A stretch of 64,000 nucleotides of DNA from Mesorhizobium sp. WSM3862. GTDB taxonomy: Bacteria > Pseudomonadota > Alphaproteobacteria > Rhizobiales > Rhizobiaceae. Where the stretch lies: the NCBI RefSeq assembly GCF_002294985.1, contig NZ_NSGE01000011.1:105915-169914 (forward strand), in the 5' to 3' direction. The notes under the pieces were generated by a model, which had not been told where the DNA came from, did no database searches, and worked only from the letters and a program-made list of their open reading frames with translations. Positions 1 to 8,221 of the stretch are shown here, piece by piece (within the stretch, counting starts at the first letter, position 1; every line of letters starts with the position of its first letter). The translations under genes were made by a program, and so were the position numbers.

Positions 1-1
1 A

Positions 2-2428
2 AAATTCGCCGCTTTAGCCGCCGAGATCGGCGATGGACGCTCGCCCGAAGCGGTGGCCGAGGGTTTCGTCACCATCGCCGTCGAGAACATGGCCAACGCC
101 ATCAAGAAGATTTCGGTGCAGCGCGGTTACGATGTCACCGAATATCTCCTGAACTGTTTCGGTGGCGCCGGCGGCCAGCATGCCTGCCTCGTCGCCGATG
201 CGCTCGGCATGGAAGCGGTGCTTATCCACCCCTTCTCCGGCTTGCTTTCGGCTTACGGCATCGGGCTGTCGACGGTTTTCGCCTCGCGCCAGCAGGCGTT
301 GCTGAAGCCGCTCGCCGAAGAGTCCCGCTCCTCGATCGAGGACCTGATTGCGACCTTGCACCAGGGCGTCATCGCCGAGCTTGCAGTGCAAGGCATTGCG
401 CAAGACGCCATCGCCTCAAAGCCGGTCCTGCAGATCCGTTATGACGGCACCGACACGGCTTTGCCGGTCAACTTCGAGCACGGCTCGATTTTTCGCGCCA
501 GGAGCGATTTCGAGGCCGCCCATAAAGCGCAATTCGGCTTCGTCTACGAAGACAAGCCGATGATCGTCGAGGCAGTCGGCGTCGAAGGCAGCGATGTCGG
601 GACCGCCGGCCGCGACGAAAGTGAATCAGGGCTCGAAGACCAGGTGGCAAGCCCCTGGCAGTCCCGGCAATTCTTCGCCGACGGCGCCTGGCGCGATGCC
701 GGCATCTTCCGTCGCGAGGATTTGAAGCCCGGTCACAAGGTGGCCGGCCCTGCGCTCGTCATCGAGCCGAACCAGACCATCGTCGTCGAGGTGGGCTGGC
801 AGGCCGAGATCACGGCCAGGAACCATGTGCTGCTGCGGCGTACAGAGAAAAAGGCCCGGCAGGCGGCGCTTGGCACCGAAGCCGATCCGGTGATGCTCGA
901 GGTCTTCAACAACCTTTTCATGTCGATCGCCGAGCAGATGGGCGTCACGCTGCAGAACACCGCCTATTCCGTCAACATCAAGGAGCGACTGGACTTTTCC
1001 TGCGCCGTGTTCGACCGCCATGGCGCGCTGGTCGCCAACGCGCCGCACATGCCGGTGCATCTGGGGTCCATGGACCGCTCCGTCGAAACCGTCATCCGCC
1101 TGAATTCGGGCGATATCCATCCCGGCGACGTTTTTGCGCTCAACGCGCCCTACAATGGCGGCACGCATCTGCCCGACATCACCGTGGTGACGCCGGTGTT
1201 CGACGACGCACGCAAGGAAATCCTCTTCTGGGCGGCCTCGCGCGGCCACCATGCCGATGTCGGCGGCACGGCGCCCGGCTCGATGACGCCTTTGGCCACA
1301 ACCGTCGACGAGGAAGGCGTGCTTTTCGACAATTTCCGCATCGTCGATCGCGGCCGCTTCCGCGAGGAGGAACTTGAGGCGCTCCTCACCGACCATCCCT
1401 ATCCTGCCCGCAATCCCGCCCAGAACATCGCCGACCTCAAGGCGCAGATCGCCGCCAACGAAAAGGGCGTGGCGGAGTTGCGCAAGATGGTCGCGCATTT
1501 TTGCCTCGCTGTCGTCGAGGCCTATATGGGCCATGTTCAGGACAATGCCGCCGAGAGCGTGCGCCGCGTGCTGGAAAGGCTGCCCGACAGTTCCGACTAC
1601 GAGTATGCCACCGACACCGGCCAGGTGATCAAAGTGAAGATCACCGTCGATCGGCAAAGGCGCGACGCGACGGTCGATTTCACCGGCACCTCGAAGGTCA
1701 TGAAGAACAATTTCAATGCGCCGGAGCCGGTGGCGCGAGCCGCTGTGCTCTATGTCTTCCGCGTCATGGTCGAGGACATGATCCCGATGAACGCCGGATG
1801 TCTCAGGCCGATCAACATCGTCATCCCCGACGGTTGCATGCTCAAACCCTCCTACCCTGCCGCCGTCGTCGCCGGCAATGTCGAGACCTCGCAGCATGTC
1901 ACCAACGCGCTGTTCGGCGCCATGGGCGCGATGGCCAACGCGCAAGGCACAATGAACAATCTCACCTTCGGCAACCGGCAATACCAGTATTACGAGACGA
2001 TCTGCTCCGGCTCGCCGGCCGGCCAAATGAATTCGGGCCGCGGCTTTGCCGGTACCTCCGGCGTCCACACGCATATGACCAATTCGCGGCTTACCGATCC
2101 CGAAGTCCTGGAGCTGCGCTTCCCGGTCGTGCTGGAAGACTTCCACATCCGGGATGGTTCCGGCGGCAAAGGCAAATGGAACGCCGGCAGCGGCACCAAA
2201 CGCACGATCCGCTTCCTCGAAAAAATGGAATGCGCCATCCTCTCCTCGCACCGCAATCGCCCGCCGCAGGGTCTGAACGGCGGCGGCGACGGGGAGGCCG
2301 GCTCGACCAAGGTCAGACGCAACGACGGCTCGATCGAGGTGCTGAAGGCCTGCGACCAGACCACGCTCGACGCGGGCGAGGCCGTCATCGTCGTCACGCC
2401 GACGCCCGGCGGATTCGGCAAGGCCTAA
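2..2428 (+). CDS. Hydantoinase/5-oxoprolinase family protein, HyuA-HyuB fusion (5' end outside window)
   Basis: The frame is open from the left edge, so the true start lies upstream. The first ~290 codons are the C-terminal part of a HyuA-type subunit, with the conserved GGAGGQHA motif at about nt 161-184. From about nt 890 onward the chain is a complete HyuB-type subunit (EVFNNLFMSIAEQMG, then ERLDFSCAVFD, ending with a glycine-rich GLNGGGDG motif). A fused A+B arrangement is typical of ATP-dependent 5-oxoprolinases of about 1,200-1,300 residues; N-methylhydantoinases and acetone carboxylases more often have separate subunits. These enzymes open cyclic amides with ATP in the cytoplasm. The substrate cannot be read from the sequence: 5-oxoproline or a hydantoin are the main options. 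It ends 82 nt before btaA and is probably an independent unit. Confidence 0.88.
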   Translation, partial: KFAALAAEIGDGRSPEAVAEGFVTIAVENMANAIKKISVQRGYDVTEYLLNCFGGAGGQHACLVADALGMEAVLIHPFSGLLSAYGIGLSTVFASRQQALLKPLAEESRSSIEDLIATLHQGVIAELAVQGIAQDAIASKPVLQIRYDGTDTALPVNFEHGSIFRARSDFEAAHKAQFGFVYEDKPMIVEAVGVEGSDVGTAGRDESESGLEDQVASPWQSRQFFADGAWRDAGIFRREDLKPGHKVAGPALVIEPNQTIVVEVGWQAEITARNHVLLRRTEKKARQAALGTEADPVMLEVFNNLFMSIAEQMGVTLQNTAYSVNIKERLDFSCAVFDRHGALVANAPHMPVHLGSMDRSVETVIRLNSGDIHPGDVFALNAPYNGGTHLPDITVVTPVFDDARKEILFWAASRGHHADVGGTAPGSMTPLATTVDEEGVLFDNFRIVDRGRFREEELEALLTDHPYPARNPAQNIADLKAQIAANEKGVAELRKMVAHFCLAVVEAYMGHVQDNAAESVRRVLERLPDSSDYEYATDTGQVIKVKITVDRQRRDATVDFTGTSKVMKNNFNAPEPVARAAVLYVFRVMVEDMIPMNAGCLRPINIVIPDGCMLKPSYPAAVVAGNVETSQHVTNALFGAMGAMANAQGTMNNLTFGNRQYQYYETICSGSPAGQMNSGRGFAGTSGVHTHMTNSRLTDPEVLELRFPVVLEDFHIRDGSGGKGKWNAGSGTKRTIRFLEKMECAILSSHRNRPPQGLNGGGDGEAGSTKVRRNDGSIEVLKACDQTTLDAGEAVIVVTPTPGGFGKA

Positions 2429-2444
2429 GCTTAACGTCGGCAGC

Positions 2445-2462
2445 CTGTCACCCGCCTGTCAC
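2445..2462 (+). promoter_or_regulatory. Pho box upstream of btaAB
   Basis: Two perfect copies of CTGTCAC (2445-2451 and 2456-2462) are separated by four bases, an 11-bp direct-repeat period. This is the architecture of the rhizobial PhoB box, whose repeats are CTGTCAT or CTGTCAC. It lies 49 nt upstream of the btaA start codon. In Sinorhizobium meliloti, DGTS synthesis by btaAB is induced by phosphate limitation through PhoB, so position and downstream genes agree with the motif. PhoB binding here is inferred. Confidence 0.85.
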
Positions 2463-2510
2463 AACGCTGCGCTACCCGCTTGCGCCAATGCAAACGGGAA
2501 TCAGCTTGCC

Positions 2511-3758
2511 ATGTCGGATGTATCGGGAGAACTCGTTTTTCGACGCGGCAAGGAGGTTGGAAAAGCCGTCTACCAGAACCGCGCCCTGTCGAAGGACGGC
2601 ATTTCCGAGCGGCTTTTCGCCTTCCTGTTTTCCGGCCTCGTCTATCCCCAGATCTGGGAAGACCCGGAGGTCGACATGGACGCCATGCAGCTTGGCGCCG
2701 GCCATCGCGTCGTCACAATCGCATCGGGCGGCTGCAACATTCTGGCTTACCTCACCCGCTCGCCGGCCCGGATCGACGCCGTCGACCTCAACGCCGCGCA
2801 CATCGCGCTGAACCGCATGAAGCTGGAGGCGGTGCGCCATCTGCCCTCGCAGGGCGATTTGTTCCGCTTCTTCGGCGCAGCCGACACCAGCCACAACTCG
2901 GAAGCTTACGACCGCTTCATCGCGCCGCATCTCGACCCGGTCAGCCGTCACTACTGGGAGCGCAGGAACTGGCGCGGCCGCCGCCGCATCGCGGTTTTCG
3001 ACCGCAACTTCTACCAGACCGGCCTGCTTGGCCTCTTCATCGCCATGGGCCATCGTGTGGCAAAACTGTTCGGTGTCGATCCGGCCGGCATCATGAAGGC
3101 CGAGAACATCGGCGAGCAGCGCCGTTTCTTTAACGAGCAGCTGGCGCCGGTCTTCGACAAGAAGCTGCTGCGCTGGGCGACATCGCGCAAGGCTTCGCTT
3201 TTCGGTCTGGGTATCCCGCCGGCACAGTACGACTCGCTGATCACGTCCGGCGACGGTTCGATGGCGAGCGTCTTGAAGGCGCGGCTGGAGAAGCTCGCCT
3301 GCGATTTCCCGCTGAAGAACAACTATTTCGCCTGGCAGGCCTTTGCCCGCCACTATCCGCAGCCCGGCGAGGCAGCTCTGCCCGCCTATCTGGAACAGCG
3401 CAACTACAGGACGATCCGCGCCAACACCGAACGCGTCGCCATCCATCATGCCAACTTGATCAAATTCCTCGCCGGCAAGGATGCGGGCTCGGTCGATCGC
3501 TTCGTCCTGCTCGATGCGCAGGACTGGATGACCAACGATCTGCTCAACGATCTGTGGACCGAGATCACCCGCACGGCCTCGGTTGGCGCGCGCGTGATCT
3601 TCCGCACCGCGGCCGAGCCCAGCCTGCTGCCGGGCCGCGTCTCCAGTTCCCTGCTCGACCAGTGGCGCTACGAAGCCGAGGCCTCGCGCGAATTCTCGGC
3701 CAGGGATCGTTCGGCGATCTATGGCGGCTTCCATCTCTATGTGAAGCGCGCCGCATGA
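2511..3758 (+). CDS. btaA: S-adenosylmethionine:diacylglycerol 3-amino-3-carboxypropyltransferase BtaA
   Basis: BtaA transfers the 3-amino-3-carboxypropyl group of S-adenosylmethionine to diacylglycerol, giving diacylglyceryl-homoserine, the first step to the betaine lipid DGTS at the membrane. The 415-residue length and the whole sequence fit the DUF3419/BtaA family, with the nucleotide-binding-like segment SGGCNILAYL near residues 72-81 and VDLNAAHIALNRMK near 93. The gene overlaps btaB by ATGA at 3755-3758, so the two are translationally coupled, and a Pho box precedes it. DGTS replaces phospholipids when phosphate is scarce. Start at ATG 2511; I saw no strong alternative. Confidence 0.93.
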   Translation: MSDVSGELVFRRGKEVGKAVYQNRALSKDGISERLFAFLFSGLVYPQIWEDPEVDMDAMQLGAGHRVVTIASGGCNILAYLTRSPARIDAVDLNAAHIALNRMKLEAVRHLPSQGDLFRFFGAADTSHNSEAYDRFIAPHLDPVSRHYWERRNWRGRRRIAVFDRNFYQTGLLGLFIAMGHRVAKLFGVDPAGIMKAENIGEQRRFFNEQLAPVFDKKLLRWATSRKASLFGLGIPPAQYDSLITSGDGSMASVLKARLEKLACDFPLKNNYFAWQAFARHYPQPGEAALPAYLEQRNYRTIRANTERVAIHHANLIKFLAGKDAGSVDRFVLLDAQDWMTNDLLNDLWTEITRTASVGARVIFRTAAEPSLLPGRVSSSLLDQWRYEAEASREFSARDRSAIYGGFHLYVKRAA

Positions 3759-4420
3759 GCACGACGGAGCTGCCGGTCCGCCATGCCGAACTGATGGACG
3801 GCGTCTATCGCTGGCAGCGCCATATCTACGACATCACCCGCAAATACTACCTGCTCGGCCGCGACCGGCTGATAGCGGGGCTCGACGTGCCGCAAGGCGG
3901 TACCGTGCTCGAGCTCGGCTGCGGTACCGGCCGCAACATCGTACTTGCCGCCCGCGGCTATCCGGACGCCCGCTTCTTCGGTTTGGATATCTCGGCCGAG
4001 ATGCTGGAGACGGCAAACGCGGCCATCGCTCGCGAAGGTCTCTCCGACAAGGTCAAACTGGCGCGCGGCGACGCCACGGATTTCGATCCCGCGGCGCTCT
4101 TCGGCGCACGGCATTTCGACCGTGTCTTCGTATCCTATTCGTTGTCGATGATCCCCGGCTGGCAGAAGACTGTGTCGGCCGCGCTTGCCGCGCTCGCACC
4201 CGGCGGCTCGCTGCATGTCGTCGATTTCGGCCAGCAGGAAGGTCTGCCAAACTGGTTCCGGGCCTTGCTGCGCGGCTGGCTGCGGAAATTCCATGTCACG
4301 CCGCGCGCCTCGCTGCGCGACGTCCTTGACTCGGAGTCGAAACGGACCGGCGCAACCTTCCGTTTCAGAACGCTTTATCGCGGCTATGCCTGGCTCGGCG
4401 TCATAGGAGCTCGAAAATAG
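3755..4420 (+). CDS. btaB: Diacylglyceryl-homoserine N-methyltransferase BtaB
   Basis: A class I SAM-dependent methyltransferase of 221 residues. Motif I reads LELGCGTGR (about 53-60) and FFGLDISAEML follows as the acidic-loop strand. It trimethylates the amino group of diacylglyceryl-homoserine to complete DGTS. The reading frame extends upstream into btaA, but the ATG inside the ATGA overlap (3755) gives the family-like N terminus and coupled translation. It shares the btaA promoter and Pho box. Function rests on family resemblance plus the btaA partner. Confidence 0.92.
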   Translation: MSTTELPVRHAELMDGVYRWQRHIYDITRKYYLLGRDRLIAGLDVPQGGTVLELGCGTGRNIVLAARGYPDARFFGLDISAEMLETANAAIAREGLSDKVKLARGDATDFDPAALFGARHFDRVFVSYSLSMIPGWQKTVSAALAALAPGGSLHVVDFGQQEGLPNWFRALLRGWLRKFHVTPRASLRDVLDSESKRTGATFRFRTLYRGYAWLGVIGARK

Positions 4421-4427
4421 AGAAGCC

Positions 4428-5813
4428 CTACTGATGCAGGGCCTTGACCAGCGCGGCCACCATCGTCTGCGGCCGATAGCCCAGCTTGGCAGGTGTCAGC
4501 CCGAGCCGTACCACCACCAATTGCTCCGACGGAATGATGGCCACTGTCTGGCCGTCATGGCCTTCCATCCAGTAGGTGTCCTTGGGCAGGCCGGCGGCAG
4601 CGCCCGCACCCGGACTCTCCTCATCGCCCGGGCCCTCGATCCACACCTGGCCGTTCCCGTAAACCTTCGAGGCCGGCGCCGGCTGCCGCATCCAGTCGAC
4701 GAAGCCGGTGGGCAGGATCTGGGCGCCGTTCCAGACACCGCCCTGCAGAAGGAACTGGCCGAAGCGGGCCCAGTCGTGCGCCGTGGCATAGAGATAGGAC
4801 GAGCCGACGAAAGTGCCCCGCTCGTCGGTTTCGAGCACCGCGCTGCGCATGCCGAGCGGCTCGAACAGCGCCGTGCGTGGCCAGCTCAGCGCCTTCGCCT
4901 TGTCGCCGATTGCCTCCTGCCACAGCCGAGACAGCATGACAGCCGTGCCGCTCGAATAGGAAAATGCCTTGCCCACCTCGCCGCCGAGCGGCTTGGCCTC
5001 GGCAAAGCCCGCCATGTCCGGCTCGAGATAGAGCATGCGCGTCACGTCGGCGACGTCGCCATAATCCTCGTTGAACTCCAGCCCGCTCGACATCGCCATC
5101 ATGTCGGCAAGGCTGATCGCCGCCCGACCGTCGGCCTTCCACGGCGAGAACAGGCCCTTCTTGTCGAGAGCCATCTTGCCGTCCTTGACCAGCGTGCCGA
5201 CGATCGCGGCGTTCACCGTCTTGGTCATCGACCAGCCGAGCAGCGGCGTCTTGGCCGAAAAACCCTCGCCATAGCGCTCCGCGACGATGCGGCCGTTCTT
5301 CACCACCGCGACCGCGCGCATGCCAGTCCCGACCATCGCGGCATCGTCGACGATCTTCGTGACGGCGGGGTTTTGCAGGGCGTCCACCCTTTCGCCCTCC
5401 GGCCAGAGCGCATCCTGCAAGGCCACCGCCAAAGGCTCGATATGGACGGAGGTCTGCCGCGCCCTGCCGGTGTCGCCATCCGGAACCGACGCGCAGCCGA
5501 CCCCGTCGCGCTCTACGGCGACGCTCTTGCCAAGCATCCAAAGCAGGCCCGCCGAAACGAGGCCCCTTTCCTTGTCGACGGATACCTTCATCAGCTTGAG
5601 CAGCGGATGGCCCGGCGCCTGCACGTCGACGGCCAGCACTTCATTCGAGTCGCGGCCGGCGATGAACACGTTGGAGCAGACGATCTTGGCCGCATAGCCC
5701 GAGCCGACACGGATCAGTTCGGGCGGCGCAAGATAGAGCCAGGCGAAGAGCGCGACCACCGCCAGCACAATGAGGCCGAGCAGCCATTTGATGAACTTCA
5801 CAACAGCCCGCAT
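4428..5813 (-). CDS. Membrane-anchored serine hydrolase of the beta-lactamase (class C/PBP-like) superfamily
   Basis: A 461-residue protein with one N-terminal membrane segment (about residues 8-29) and an extracytoplasmic beta-lactamase-fold domain. The nucleophile motif S-M-T-K is at about 195-198 within GWSMTKTV. A YSSG motif fits the second conserved element, and HDGQ near the C terminus fits the HxG element. Relatives include esterases, D-amino-acid peptidases and 6-aminohexanoate-dimer hydrolase, so antibiotic hydrolysis should not be assumed. An in-frame ATG 69 nt upstream exists. I prefer 5813 because the hydrophobic signal-anchor follows it directly and a GGGCGG stretch precedes it. 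Its 3' end is only 7 nt from the convergent btaB end. Confidence 0.85.
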   Translation of the reverse strand: MRAVVKFIKWLLGLIVLAVVALFAWLYLAPPELIRVGSGYAAKIVCSNVFIAGRDSNEVLAVDVQAPGHPLLKLMKVSVDKERGLVSAGLLWMLGKSVAVERDGVGCASVPDGDTGRARQTSVHIEPLAVALQDALWPEGERVDALQNPAVTKIVDDAAMVGTGMRAVAVVKNGRIVAERYGEGFSAKTPLLGWSMTKTVNAAIVGTLVKDGKMALDKKGLFSPWKADGRAAISLADMMAMSSGLEFNEDYGDVADVTRMLYLEPDMAGFAEAKPLGGEVGKAFSYSSGTAVMLSRLWQEAIGDKAKALSWPRTALFEPLGMRSAVLETDERGTFVGSSYLYATAHDWARFGQFLLQGGVWNGAQILPTGFVDWMRQPAPASKVYGNGQVWIEGPGDEESPGAGAAAGLPKDTYWMEGHDGQTVAIIPSEQLVVVRLGLTPAKLGYRPQTMVAALVKALHQ

Positions 5814-6042
5814 CTTTCCGCCCTTGGATTTTCCGGTTCGCTTTATGTCATCGATTTGCCGCCATTGCTTCTCCAAAATCATAGTCGATGTCGAGCGCCG
5901 TCAATGGATTATCAACCATGTTCGGCGATGAACGGAGAGACTGGGCGGTCCTGTGGGGCGATCGTCCGGAGGGGCGCGCGGAAGCGACCACCATCAGTGA
6001 AGGACCCATCAGCGGCCGGCTGATCCCGGCTCGGGGGATACT

Positions 6043-6834
6043 ATGCGCCGTCTTGCGGCCATCCTGATGCTTACGCTGTTGAGCGCCTGCTCGACCGTGG
6101 ACGATCTATCGCCGCTGGCGCCGTCATCGCAGACGATCGCCCTGCGCGCGCCCCGTTTCGAAGATTCCAAGCCGCATGAATGGGACAGCGGCGCGCCGTG
6201 GAATTATGCGGTCCACGGCACCGACGTCTCAAAATACCAGACCTCTGTCGACTGGCCGACGGCCAAGGCCAGCGGCATCTCCTTCGCCTTCATCAAGGCG
6301 ACCGAGGGCGGCGATCGCTTCGACGATTATTTCAACGAGCACTGGGCACGCACCAAGGCCGTCGGAATCCCGCGCGCGGCCTATCATTTCTTCTATTTCT
6401 GCACCCCGGCCGCCACCCAGGCGCGCTGGTTCATCGCCAATGTTCCGAAAGATCCGTCGGCGATGCCGCCGGTGCTCGACATGGAATGGAACCCGAAGTC
6501 GCCGACCTGCCGACTGCGCCCTGATCCCGCGACGGTGCGCAGCGAGATGACCACCTTTCTCGAGATCGTCGAGCGCCATTATGGCAAGAAGCCGATCATC
6601 TATACGTCGCTCGACTTCTTCGATGACAATAACCTGGCGACGTTCCGCAGCTATCCTTACTGGCTGCGCTCGGTCGCCGGCCATCCGCGCCAGAAGTATG
6701 GCAGCCATCCTTTCACCTTTTGGCAGTACACCGGAACCGGCATCGTGCCCGGCATGACCGGCAAGTCCGACATCAATGTTTTCAACGGCTCGGAAGCCGC
6801 CTGGAACAAGTGGCTGCGGCAGAACACCCGTTGA
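6043..6834 (+). CDS. GH25 lysozyme-family lipoprotein
   Basis: A secreted muramidase-type glycoside hydrolase of 263 residues. It has a lipoprotein signal with lipobox LLSAC (Cys16). GH25 signatures are the N-terminal HGTDVSKYQ (Asp61), the catalytic DxE pair in VLDMEWN (Asp146, Glu148), and the C-terminal FWQYTGTG strand. GH25 enzymes cleave the MurNAc-GlcNAc bond; with a lipid anchor this one probably acts at the inner or outer membrane in cell-wall turnover. The start has a GGGGGAT Shine-Dalgarno sequence. The next gene, 171 nt downstream on the same strand, is also a murein hydrolase. Confidence 0.92.
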   Translation: MRRLAAILMLTLLSACSTVDDLSPLAPSSQTIALRAPRFEDSKPHEWDSGAPWNYAVHGTDVSKYQTSVDWPTAKASGISFAFIKATEGGDRFDDYFNEHWARTKAVGIPRAAYHFFYFCTPAATQARWFIANVPKDPSAMPPVLDMEWNPKSPTCRLRPDPATVRSEMTTFLEIVERHYGKKPIIYTSLDFFDDNNLATFRSYPYWLRSVAGHPRQKYGSHPFTFWQYTGTGIVPGMTGKSDINVFNGSEAAWNKWLRQNTR

Positions 6835-7005
6835 CATCGGCCCCCTTGCCTGTTTTCGACATGGCGGGCGGTGATAGTTGCAACCGCTGGCGATGCGGAG
6901 CGGCGCACCCCACCGGGGTGCCGCACGGCGCTCCTGAATTTTGAAATCTACGCATGATGCGTCCGCACCCGGCCGTGATCATGCCCCGGTCTCGTAAGGG
7001 AAGCG

Positions 7006-8184
7006 ATGCGATTGCGCGTTGAAATCCTGGCGGCGCTGCTGGTCGGCGCTTTCGCTTGGCCTGCGGCGGCGCAGGAATGCGGCGGCGATTTCGAAGCGTG
7101 GAAACAGGGCGTGGCCGCGGAAGCCAAGGCAGCCGGCGTCGGCGCCGTTGGCCTGAAGGCGCTGGAAAATGCCGCGATCGACGAGAAGGTGCTGGCGCGC
7201 GACCGCGCTCAAGGGGTGTTCGCCCAGACCTTCACCCAATTCTCGAACCGCATGATCTCGGCCTATCGCCTGAAGCAGGGCGCGGCCAACCTCAAGAAAT
7301 ATGCCGACGTTTTCGCGCGCGCCGACAAGGAATTCGGCGTGCAGCCGGCCGTCATCACAGCGTTCTGGGGACTGGAGACGGATTTCGGCGCCGTGCAGGG
7401 CGATTTCCACACGCTGGACGCGCTGGTCACCCTCGCGCATGACTGCCGCCGCCCTCAGTTGTTCCGGCCGCAATTGGTGCCGTTGCTGACCTTGATCGAC
7501 CGCGGCGTGCTGCCGGCCGACGTCAAGGGCGCCTGGGCCGGCGAGATCGGCCAGACGCAAATTCTACCGACCGACTATCTCGCCCGCGGCGTCGACGGGG
7601 ACGGCGACGGCAAGGTCGATCTCCGGAACAGCGTGGCGGACGTGATCATGACCACGGCCGACAAAATCCTGTCGCGCGGCTGGAAGCGCGACCAGCCCTG
7701 GGTCGAGGAGGTGCGCGTTCCCGACGACATGCCCTGGGACCAGACCGGCCGCACCAACAAGCTGCCGCTGTCGCAATGGGCCCAATGGGGCGTGACCAAT
7801 CCGGACGGCACGCCGCTCGTCGACAACGGCCTGAAGGCCGGGCTCGCCTTGCCCATGGGTCGCAAGGGTCCAGCCTTCCTGACCTACGATAATTTCGACG
7901 TTTATCTGGAATGGAACCAGTCCTTCACTTACGCGCTCACCGCTGCGGTGCTGGCGACCCGTCTGGCCGGGGCGCCGCAATTCGACCCGCGCACGCCCGA
8001 GCCCGGCCTCAACGGTGACCAGATGAAGGCCCTGCAGACCAAGCTTGAGGCCAAGGGCTACGATGTCGGCACGGTCGACGGCATTCTTGGCACCAACACC
8101 CGCGAAGCGATCCGCAAGGAGCAGATGCGCCTGGGCATGGCCGTGGACGGTTGGCCGACGCCGGAGTTGCTGGCGAAATTGTAG
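7006..8184 (+). CDS. MltB-family lytic murein transglycosylase with peptidoglycan-binding domain
   Basis: A periplasmic 392-residue enzyme that cleaves glycan strands with formation of 1,6-anhydro-MurNAc. It has a cleavable signal ending near AAAQ (residues 1-23), an SLT_2 (MltB) catalytic domain with Glu124 in FWGLETDFG and the GEIGQTQILPTDYL motif, and a C-terminal peptidoglycan_binding_1 module at about 330-392 (GILGTNTREAIRKEQ). AAGGGAAG just before the ATG is the ribosome-binding site. There is no lipobox, so it is a soluble form. It is tandem with the GH25 lipoprotein, suggesting a local set of wall hydrolases. Confidence 0.93.
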   Translation: MRLRVEILAALLVGAFAWPAAAQECGGDFEAWKQGVAAEAKAAGVGAVGLKALENAAIDEKVLARDRAQGVFAQTFTQFSNRMISAYRLKQGAANLKKYADVFARADKEFGVQPAVITAFWGLETDFGAVQGDFHTLDALVTLAHDCRRPQLFRPQLVPLLTLIDRGVLPADVKGAWAGEIGQTQILPTDYLARGVDGDGDGKVDLRNSVADVIMTTADKILSRGWKRDQPWVEEVRVPDDMPWDQTGRTNKLPLSQWAQWGVTNPDGTPLVDNGLKAGLALPMGRKGPAFLTYDNFDVYLEWNQSFTYALTAAVLATRLAGAPQFDPRTPEPGLNGDQMKALQTKLEAKGYDVGTVDGILGTNTREAIRKEQMRLGMAVDGWPTPELLAKL

Positions 8185-8192
8185 CGCCCTGT

Positions 8193-8215
8193 CCTTCTCC
8201 CACAAGGGGAGAAGG
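8193..8215. terminator. Hairpin between convergent genes
   Basis: A 9-bp perfect stem, CCTTCTCCC with GGGAGAAGG and a 5-nt loop, sits in the 37-bp gap between the convergent transglycosylase and decarboxylase genes. It has no long T tract. The sequence resembles the CTTCTCCCC-type palindromes at 49.1 kb, so it may be a repeat element that acts as a bidirectional terminator. Confidence 0.55.
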
Positions 8216-8221
8216 GGGAGC

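Noticed and set aside
626..2251. Long open frame antisense to the hydantoinase gene, with similar ones at 4434-6023, 40829-42313 and 56253-57884
   Set aside because: They mirror well-recognised genes on the other strand and are His/Arg/Ala-rich without family motifs, as expected from codon bias in high-GC DNA.
4428..5813. Antibiotic-resistance beta-lactamase
   Set aside because: Only the general serine-hydrolase motifs are present, with a membrane anchor and long N-terminal region; specific AmpC features were not seen.
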